From positions 1-64,000 of the forward strand of contig NZ_FNRO01000015.1 in the NCBI RefSeq assembly GCF_900107745.1: a stretch of 64,000 nt of DNA, given 5' to 3'. Within the stretch, counting starts at the first letter, position 1. Every line of letters starts with the position of its first letter. This stretch comes from Variovorax sp. YR216. Its GTDB lineage: Bacteria; Pseudomonadota; Gammaproteobacteria; Burkholderiales; Burkholderiaceae_C. The notes beneath the pieces are model-generated. The model worked only from the letters and a program-made list of their open reading frames with translations, made no database searches and was not told the origin of the DNA. Positions 58,496-64,000 of the stretch are shown here, piece after piece. A program made the translations under genes and the position numbers.

Positions 58496-59239
58496 TCAGT
58501 CCATCCACATGCCGCCGCTGATGTCGAGCGACGTGCCGGTGATCCAGTTGGAAGCGGGCGAGCAGAGGAAGAGGGCCGCCTGCGCGATGTCCTCCGCATT
58601 GCCGTAGCGTCCGAGCGGCACAGTGGCATTGGCGGAAGGCGCGGCGCTGCCGGTGACATTGGCCCACATCGCGGTCTCCACCGGTCCCGGGGCGAGCGTG
58701 TTGGCGTAGACGCCGTGCGGCGCGCCCGCCTTGGCGATCCAGCGCATCATCCCGTGCACCGCCGCCTTCGACGACACGTAGGCCGGGCCCGAGGCGACGC
58801 CGCCGTTCTTGGCGGCGATCGAGCCGGCCGCGAGGATCTTTCCGTAGCCGCGCTCGCACATCAGCGGGAACAGCTTGCGCGCCGGGTTGACGACGCCGCG
58901 CACGTTGACCTGCATGATCGCGTCCCACTCCTCGTCGGTGCTCTCGCCGAGCGGGGTGCGCGCGATGATGCCGGCGCAGAGAACGAGGATGTCGATCCGG
59001 CCGTGCTTCGCGATCACGGAATCGATCACCGCGTCGGTGTCGGCGCGCGAGGTCACGTCATAGCGGCGGTACTCGATGCCCGCGCCCATGTCTTCCTTCT
59101 CGGCGCGGTCCGTCGCGATGACGCGCGCGCCCGCCGCCTTGAACGCGGCCGAGATCGCCCGGCCCATGCCGCCGGCGCCGCCGGTGATGAACGCCACCTG
59201 GCCTTCCAGGCTGGCGGGGCCGCTCAGATGTTGTGCCAT
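58496..59239 (-). CDS. SDR-family oxidoreductase
   Basis: A 247-residue classical short-chain dehydrogenase/reductase. The cofactor motif is FITGGAGGMGRAISAAFKAA near residue 18 (TGxxxGxG pattern as GGAGGMG). LVLCAGI is the NAG-type motif, AGSIAAKNG the catalytic Ser region, and AYVSSKAAVHGMMRWIA the YxxxK pair. The acidic DRAEKED after strand 2 favours NAD over NADP. ATG 59237-59239 has AGGAG nine bases upstream; an ATG two codons earlier is possible. It probably oxidises a hydroxyl group of a pathway intermediate. Confidence 0.93.
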   Translation of the reverse strand: MAQHLSGPASLEGQVAFITGGAGGMGRAISAAFKAAGARVIATDRAEKEDMGAGIEYRRYDVTSRADTDAVIDSVIAKHGRIDILVLCAGIIARTPLGESTDEEWDAIMQVNVRGVVNPARKLFPLMCERGYGKILAAGSIAAKNGGVASGPAYVSSKAAVHGMMRWIAKAGAPHGVYANTLAPGPVETAMWANVTGSAAPSANATVPLGRYGNAEDIAQAALFLCSPASNWITGTSLDISGGMWMD

Positions 59240-59283
59240 TTCCATTTGCTCCTGATGAAGTTGTTGCTGGGCCGCCGCGCGTA

Positions 59284-60123
59284 TCAGCGGAAGGACGCTG
59301 TGGCCGACATGGCGAGCTCGCCGGCGGGTCCGCGGGCCCAGAGCGCGAGCGCTCCGCCCTCGTCCTCGCGGCCTTCCACGCGGAACGGATGCGAGACGAA
59401 CAGCGGGTTGACGCCGCGGAACTCGAAGCTCGCGAGCGCGCGTCCGCCGCCATGCTCCAGCGCCAGCCCTTGCAGGAGGGTCGCGGTCAGCGGGCCGTGC
59501 ACCACCAGGTCCGGATAGCCTTCTTCGTTGCGCGCATAGGCCTGGTCGTAGTGAATGCGGTGGCCGTTGAAGGTCAGCGCCGAATAGCGGAACAGCAGCG
59601 TGGTGTCGGGCACGACCTCGCGGCCCCACTGCGCGACATCGTCGTGGCGTGCCGGCGCCGGCATCGCGGCCCCCGGGGGCGTTGCCTCGCGGTAGACGAT
59701 GTCCTGCTCTTCGACGATGCAGTCCACCCCTTCGCATTGCGTGGTGTGCTGCACCGTGACGAACCAGAGCGAGCCCCGCTTGCCGACCTTGTTCTCCACC
59801 TTCTGGATACGGCTCTTTCTTGTCGCGGCCGAGCCCACCGGCAGGTCCGCGAGGTATCGGATGCGGCTGCCCGCCCACATGCGTCGCGGCAGCTCGATTG
59901 GCGGCAGGAAGCCGCCCCGGCGCGGATGACCGTCCGTGCCGAGTCCGCGGCGCGGCACTGCGGGGTTGAAGAACATCCATTGCCAGCCCGGCGGGAGCGC
60001 ATCGCCCAGGCGCGGGCTGCTTTCGAGATCGAGCGTGGCCGCCATGGTCTCGACGGCATGGACGGAGATGCGCTCGGTGCGCTCCTCTTCGCGGCCGATC
60101 CAGCTTTCGTAGGAAGCAGTCAA
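59284..60123 (-). CDS. MaoC/HTD2-family acyl-CoA hydratase (mesaconyl-CoA hydratase-like)
   Basis: A 279-residue double hot-dog protein of the type annotated as FAS1-like dehydratase or mesaconyl-C4-CoA hydratase. The N-terminal half has LGDALPPGWQWMFFNPAVPR and GGFLPPIELPRRMWAGSRIR. The C-terminal half has FRYSALTFNGHRIHYDQAYA, where the His-Asp pair of the hydratase motif is clear, and YPDLVVHGPLTATLLQGL. The start is uncertain; TTG 60121-60123 has GAGG eight bases upstream, and a GTG lies nine bases earlier. It lies ten bases after livK. A role in hydrating an unsaturated dicarboxyl-CoA fits with the CitE-like lyase of the same run. Confidence 0.87.
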   Translation of the reverse strand: MTASYESWIGREEERTERISVHAVETMAATLDLESSPRLGDALPPGWQWMFFNPAVPRRGLGTDGHPRRGGFLPPIELPRRMWAGSRIRYLADLPVGSAATRKSRIQKVENKVGKRGSLWFVTVQHTTQCEGVDCIVEEQDIVYREATPPGAAMPAPARHDDVAQWGREVVPDTTLLFRYSALTFNGHRIHYDQAYARNEEGYPDLVVHGPLTATLLQGLALEHGGGRALASFEFRGVNPLFVSHPFRVEGREDEGGALALWARGPAGELAMSATASFR

Positions 60124-60133
60124 CGGTCGCACC

Positions 60134-61345
60134 TCACGAGATCCTGGCGTCGAAGACGGCGGCCGGATAAGGCCGGAAGTCCCGCACCATCTTGAAACTG
60201 CCATCGGGCGCGGCCTGGATGATGGCTTCCTGGCGTGCGCCGCGGTGGTCGCCGGGCTTGAAGCTCACGCCGCGCGCACCGCCCACGGTCTGGTCGGTCA
60301 GGGTCTCCATCACATCCACCAGGCTGGCGCGGGTGAGTGGCTTGCCGCTGGCCAGCAGCGTCTTGAAGCCCTTCACGAAGAGGGCGCCGTTGCTCCAGCC
60401 ATTGAGGCCGAAGACGCCGATGGGGTCGGCCGGGAAATGCTTCGCGACCTGCTCGCGGTAGGCCTTGATGTCGGCGTCGTCCGCCGTGACCGGCATCAGC
60501 CACGACGAGAAGTAGGTCCCGTCGAGGAGATTGCCGGCCAGCTTGCGGGTGGTCGGGTCGGCGGTGAAGAAGGGCGCCATCCACTTGGCCTGGTAGCCGA
60601 CGCGATCGGCGGCCTTCAACGCCGCCGCGAGATTGGCGTTGGAGCCGAAGAGGATGACCACTTCCGCCTTCGCATTGGCCAGCCGGCGGACATGCGGCGT
60701 GAAGTCGGTGTTGCGCACCTCGAAGGGAATGGACTCGGCCGCTTCCTTCTTCACGGTTTCCAGGTGCAGGTCGAAGCCGCGCTTGGCCGAACGGCCCAGC
60801 TCGTCGTTTTCCCAGAGGAGCGCCACGCGGCCTGCCTTGAGGTCGCCGAGCGCGTAGTCCAGGTTGGCCGCGGCTGACCAGCCGTAGTCCGGCAGAAGCG
60901 GGAAGACGAGCCGCTCGGCGAACAGCGCGGTGGCACCGCCGATCGGGCCGATCATCGGCAGGCCCACTTCCTTGGCATAGGGAATCACCGCGACCGATTG
61001 CGCGGTGCCCACGGGCGCTGCGAGCGCGAAGACCTTGTTCTCTTCCACGAGCCGGCGCGTGACCGCCACGCTGCGCGCGGGCTCGTAGCCGTCGTCATAG
61101 GTGACGTAGTTGATCTTCCACCCGTCGAGGGCGTTGGTCTCGTTGGCCCACTTGAAGCAGGCCTCCGCCGCGTGCGTGAGGATTGTGTAGAAGGGCACCG
61201 GCCCGGTGACCGGGGTGAAGGCGCCGACCGTCACGGTCTTCGTCGCCGTGTCGATGCCCGGCGAGGCCTGCTGCGCAAGCGCCCAGGTGGGCAGCCCCAC
61301 CGATGCCGCCGCGACCCCGGTGGAGAGAAAAGTCCTTCTACGCAT
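60134..61345 (-). CDS. LivK-type ABC transporter substrate-binding protein
   Basis: A 403-residue periplasmic binding protein of the branched-chain amino acid/amide (HAAT) family. The signal has a twin-Arg-like start (RRRTFLSTGVAAASVGLPTW, cut after ALAQ). VTVGAFTPVTGPVPFYTILT opens lobe 1, and ALAAPVGTAQSVAVIPYAKE and GRVALLWENDELGRSAKRGF follow. ATG 61343-61345 has AGGAG six bases upstream. It is the first gene of the leftward run, directly next to the operator region, so it should be made in large amount when the pathway is induced. The ligand is unknown; aromatic, branched or dicarboxylic acids are all known for the family. Confidence 0.93.
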   Translation of the reverse strand: MRRRTFLSTGVAAASVGLPTWALAQQASPGIDTATKTVTVGAFTPVTGPVPFYTILTHAAEACFKWANETNALDGWKINYVTYDDGYEPARSVAVTRRLVEENKVFALAAPVGTAQSVAVIPYAKEVGLPMIGPIGGATALFAERLVFPLLPDYGWSAAANLDYALGDLKAGRVALLWENDELGRSAKRGFDLHLETVKKEAAESIPFEVRNTDFTPHVRRLANAKAEVVILFGSNANLAAALKAADRVGYQAKWMAPFFTADPTTRKLAGNLLDGTYFSSWLMPVTADDADIKAYREQVAKHFPADPIGVFGLNGWSNGALFVKGFKTLLASGKPLTRASLVDVMETLTDQTVGGARGVSFKPGDHRGARQEAIIQAAPDGSFKMVRDFRPYPAAVFDARIS

Positions 61346-61390
61346 GGTTGTCTCCTGAACTGGAAGGAAAGAATCGTTTCGAACCGCTCA

Positions 61391-61489
61391 AGAATGCATT
61401 CTATAAGTTGCATCATTGGTCGATGTCTTAGGGTTTTCCTGTGTAATTTCGCATTTCTCGGCCAGAACTGCACTTATAGAATGCATTCT
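61391..61489. promoter_or_regulatory. Divergent promoter region with a perfect 18-bp inverted repeat
   Basis: AGAATGCATTCTATAAGT (61391-61408) and its exact reverse complement ACTTATAGAATGCATTCT (61472-61489) flank 63 bases between livK and the CaiB gene. Each arm contains the 12-bp palindrome AGAATGCATTCT next to a TTATAG/CTATAA box that could be a -10 element. The pattern fits a regulator of the FCD/GntR type controlling both directions. Binding is inferred. Confidence 0.75.
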
Positions 61490-61509
61490 CAAGGAGTCCA
61501 AACGAAGCC

Positions 61510-62739
61510 ATGAGCCATCCGCCCCTCGCCGGCAAGCGCGTCATCGAACTCGGCACGATGCTGGCCGCCCCCTTTGCCACACACATCCTTTCCCAGCTGG
61601 GTGCGGAGGTGATCAAGGTCGAGCCGCCCGCGGGCGACCCCACGCGCAGCCTGGTGCGCGGCGGCCCGAGCGGCACCTTCATCGCCTACAGCCACGGCAA
61701 GAAGAGCGTCTGCATCGACCTGTCGAAGCCCGACGGGCAGGCCGCGCTGCATGCGCTGCTTGCCGGCGCCGATGCGCTGGTCCACAACCTCGCCCCGCGC
61801 GCGGCCCGCAAGCTGGGCGTGACGCGGGAAGCCTGCGCAAAGATCAACCCCGCGCTCATCTACTGCCACATCCGCGGCTATGCCGCCGGGCCGCAGGAAG
61901 ACGACCTCGCATCGAACCCCGTCGCGGAAGCCGCCACCGGCGTGATGGATGCCAACCGCATCGACGGCCGGCCGAGCCGCCTCGGCCCCTCGTACCACGA
62001 TCAATTCGCCGGCGCGTATGCCGTGATCGGGATCCTGGCGTCGATGCTTCAGCCCCGGCAGGAGAGCGCTCCGGGCCACGTGGAGATCGGCCTGTATGAA
62101 ACCGGACTGCATGTCGCGTCGCGCGACCTGGTCGGGGTGCAGCTCAAGACGCAGCTGCTCGGGCGCCCCGAGCGCGAGCCACATGGCGAGTTCAGCATGC
62201 CGGGCTATGGCGCGTACCGCACCGCGGACGAGCGCTGGATCTATCTGCTGATGCTCACCGACGGGCACTGGCTCAAGTTCTGCGAAGCCATGGGTCTGCC
62301 GCAGGCAGGAGATCCCGCGCTGGCCACGCTGCGTTTGCGCAAGAAGGCTCGCGAACAGGTCGAGGAAATTGTCCGGCGCGCGATCTCGCCGCACCGGTTC
62401 GACGACGTGGTCGCGCGCCTCAAGGCAGCGGGCGTGGGCTGCACCGAAGTGCTGCCGCTGGAGCGCGTGCTCGACGCGCCGCAGGCACAACAGCCGGGCA
62501 AGACCCGCGCGCTGCGCTACCGCGGCCTGGATTTCCAGGCACCGGAGTTCCCGCGCCTGCACGCGGCCACCGACGGCGTGCAGACCCTGCCGCCGGCCGA
62601 ACTGGGCGAACACACGCTGGAAGTCCTCGCTGCAGCAGGCGTCACCAGTGCACAGCGCGACGCCTTGCTGGCATCCGGCGCCGTGGTCGCGGCCAAGCCC
62701 GGCTCATTCGGCTGGGCGCCGGTCCGCGAGGCCGCCTGA
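61510..62739 (+). CDS. CaiB/BaiF family III CoA transferase, rightward copy
   Basis: A 409-residue CoA transferase. PLAGKRVIELGTMLAAPFAT and LGAEVIKVEPPAGDPTRSL open the fold. YHDQFAGAYAVIGILASMLQ carries the catalytic Asp at residue 154, and PGYGAYRTADERWIYLLML and AGVGCTEVLPLERVLD belong to the swivel part. ATG 61510 is preceded by AAGGAG at 13 bases, longer than ideal. It is divergent from livK and shares its operator region, so it is probably induced with the leftward genes. It likely activates the imported acid; the donor CoA ester is unknown. Confidence 0.93.
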   Translation: MSHPPLAGKRVIELGTMLAAPFATHILSQLGAEVIKVEPPAGDPTRSLVRGGPSGTFIAYSHGKKSVCIDLSKPDGQAALHALLAGADALVHNLAPRAARKLGVTREACAKINPALIYCHIRGYAAGPQEDDLASNPVAEAATGVMDANRIDGRPSRLGPSYHDQFAGAYAVIGILASMLQPRQESAPGHVEIGLYETGLHVASRDLVGVQLKTQLLGRPEREPHGEFSMPGYGAYRTADERWIYLLMLTDGHWLKFCEAMGLPQAGDPALATLRLRKKAREQVEEIVRRAISPHRFDDVVARLKAAGVGCTEVLPLERVLDAPQAQQPGKTRALRYRGLDFQAPEFPRLHAATDGVQTLPPAELGEHTLEVLAAAGVTSAQRDALLASGAVVAAKPGSFGWAPVREAA

Positions 62740-62795
62740 GAGGCGCGAGACAGGACGCAAGACAGCGGGCACCATGCTCGAACAAGGAGACATAC

Positions 62796-63785
62796 GTGAA
62801 CCCTCTCATCACCCGCAGAGGTGCCCTGCTCGGCGGCCTGTCCTGCCTGATCGGGGCGGCCGGCTTTCCCGCACAGGCGGCCGCGTATCCCGAGCGCCCG
62901 GTCCGCCTGGTGATCGGCTTCCCGCCGGCCGGCGGCGCTGATTTCGTGGGCCGGCTCGTCGCCCAGCGCATGAGCCAGACGCTGGGCGGCAACGTGGTCG
63001 TGGAGAACAAGGCGGGCGCCAACGGCATGATCGCCGCGGCCGACGTGGCGCGCTCGGCGGCGGACGGCTACACGCTGCTCCTGGGCGTGACCGCGAGCCA
63101 GTCCATCAGCCCGGTGCTGGTGGCGAAGCCGCCCTACGACCCCTTGCGGGACTTCACCCCCATCAGCATGGTCGGCTTCACGCCGCTGGTGCTGGTCGTC
63201 AATCCCAGGCTGCCGGCGAGATCGGTGGGCGAGTTCGTCAGCTACGTCAAGGCCAGCAAGGAACCCGTGCCCTACGGCTCGGCCGGTATCGGCAACATCA
63301 CGCACATGGCGGGCGAACTCTTCGTGCAGACCACGGGTGCCAGCCAGCTTCGGCACATACCGTACAAGGGAAGCGGGCAGGTCATCACCGACCTGATCGG
63401 CGGACAGGTGCAGGCGTATTTCGACACGCTGCCCTCGTCCCTGCCCTTCATCCAGAGCGGACAGTTGCGCGCCCTGGCCGTGACCGGCCAAGCGCGCTCT
63501 CCTGCCGCGCCGGACATCCCGACCATGCGCGAAGCGGGGCTGACCGACTACAGCCCCACGACATGGTTCGGCGTCCTGGCGCCGCCCAGGCTCGACAGCA
63601 CCATCGCGCTGCAGCTCAGTGCCGCGCTGGAACAAGGCTTCAACGATGCGGAGTCCCGCAAGGGCCTCACCGCGCGAGGCGTGGAACCGGTGTTGAACAG
63701 CCCGGCCGAATTTCGCACCGAGCTCGAGGCGGACTTGTCCCGCTGGCGCGGCGTCACGCGCAAGGCCGGCATCACGCTCGACTAG
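62796..63785 (+). CDS. Bug/TctC-family periplasmic solute-binding protein, rightward copy
   Basis: A 329-residue Bug receptor. The signal RRGALLGGLSCLIGAAGFPA is cut near AQAA. RLVIGFPPAGGADFVGRLVA, VVENKAGANGMIAAADVARS, PYGSAGIGNITHMAGELFVQ and PTMREAGLTDYS are diagnostic. GTG 62796 has a strong AAGGAG six bases upstream. It follows the rightward CoA transferase by 56 bases and probably belongs to the same transcript. It is the fourth Bug protein in this window. Confidence 0.94.
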   Translation: MNPLITRRGALLGGLSCLIGAAGFPAQAAAYPERPVRLVIGFPPAGGADFVGRLVAQRMSQTLGGNVVVENKAGANGMIAAADVARSAADGYTLLLGVTASQSISPVLVAKPPYDPLRDFTPISMVGFTPLVLVVNPRLPARSVGEFVSYVKASKEPVPYGSAGIGNITHMAGELFVQTTGASQLRHIPYKGSGQVITDLIGGQVQAYFDTLPSSLPFIQSGQLRALAVTGQARSPAAPDIPTMREAGLTDYSPTTWFGVLAPPRLDSTIALQLSAALEQGFNDAESRKGLTARGVEPVLNSPAEFRTELEADLSRWRGVTRKAGITLD

Positions 63786-63818
63786 CCGCTGCGCGAAGGC
63801 TTCCAGCCCTGGGTGGCG

Positions 63819-64000
63819 CTATGCCGAATGCCCGCTGCGCGCCACCAGGATCACGCCGATGATGATCACGCCGATGCCCAGCCAGCGCTGGAGCCCGACG
63901 CTCTCGCCGAACAGCCACCACGCGAGCAGTGCGTTGACGACGTAGCCGATCGACAGCATCGGATAGGCGACGCTCACTTCCACGCGCGACAGCGCGACGA
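63819..64000 (-). CDS. Small EamA/SMR-like transporter, C-terminal part (gene cut by the window end)
   Basis: The last 59 complete codons of a drug/metabolite transporter are visible, ending with TAG at 63819-63821. The sequence VALSRVEVSVAYPMLSIGYV, then ALLAWWLFGESVGLQRWLGI and GVIIIGVILVAR, forms two helices of the type seen in small EamA/SMR proteins, including ArnE-like flippases. The 5' part lies outside the window. It converges on the Bug gene. The subfamily cannot be fixed from this fragment. Confidence 0.8.
   Translation of the reverse strand, partial: VALSRVEVSVAYPMLSIGYVVNALLAWWLFGESVGLQRWLGIGVIIIGVILVARSGHSA

Overview
The window is high-GC DNA from a Betaproteobacterium of the Comamonadaceae, most likely Variovorax or a close relative. 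The evidence is the dense, GC-rich coding, four Bug/TctC-type tripartite tricarboxylate receptor proteins, the many LysR, GntR and AraC regulator and operon pairs, a fused indolepyruvate ferredoxin oxidoreductase, and a selenoneine (sen) locus of the kind first described in Variovorax paradoxus. The species call is an inference. I see no rRNA, tRNA, CRISPR array or phage genes. No stretch longer than 300 bases lacks a gene or gene remnant.

Layout. 1-490: the 3' end of arginine deiminase (arcA), then an internally deleted IS630-type transposase remnant and a 10-bp-stem hairpin. 491-6601: a drug/metabolite exporter, then a cytosine-deaminase-like catabolic operon (MFS carrier, amidohydrolase, Na+ symporter, DUF3311 partner) read leftward away from a GntR regulator, with palindromic operators between. 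6676-9538: a hairpin-rich intergenic repeat, a GNAT acetyltransferase, an M20 amidohydrolase and a Bug protein. 9554-14014: an NlpC/P60 lipoprotein, a three-gene membrane operon ending in a PrsW-type protease, a VOC protein and two membrane proteins. 14184-20425: indolepyruvate oxidoreductase divergent from an Lrp/AsnC regulator, then a SLAC1/TehA channel divergent from a GlxA-type regulator. 20567-23961: an HDOD protein and a LysR/EamA divergent pair.

The most notable locus is 23958-30583: selD (senC) and senB on one strand, and senA followed by a PhnD-C-E-E-type ABC importer on the other. Together these encode selenophosphate synthesis, selenosugar synthesis, selenoneine synthesis and, by inference, uptake of a selenium oxyanion. 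30580-36306 is an iron region: cytochrome b561, PepSY protein, PiuC dioxygenase, TonB siderophore receptor, a truncated Fur-like protein and an FTR1-type permease. 36403-40404 holds a LysR regulator, a fused aconitase-family hydro-lyase with the swivel domain first, and a Bug protein. 40358-46301 looks like a membrane-lipid cluster: a phosphatidylserine decarboxylase, a membrane-anchored class III aminotransferase, an Mpo1-like protein, a GT4 glycosyltransferase and LplT.

46387-63785 is a large catabolic island for an unknown CoA-activated organic acid. Leftward from a shared regulatory region lie LivK, a MaoC/HTD2 hydratase, an SDR, a 3-hydroxyisobutyrate-dehydrogenase-like enzyme, LivHMGF, an SMP-30 lactonase, a Bug protein, a second MaoC protein, two CaiB/BaiF proteins, an isochorismatase-like protein, a CitE-type lyase and a GntR regulator. 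Rightward lie another CaiB transferase and another Bug protein. The promoter region carries a perfect 18-bp inverted repeat, and livH is broken by a one-base frameshift. The window ends inside a small EamA/SMR transporter.
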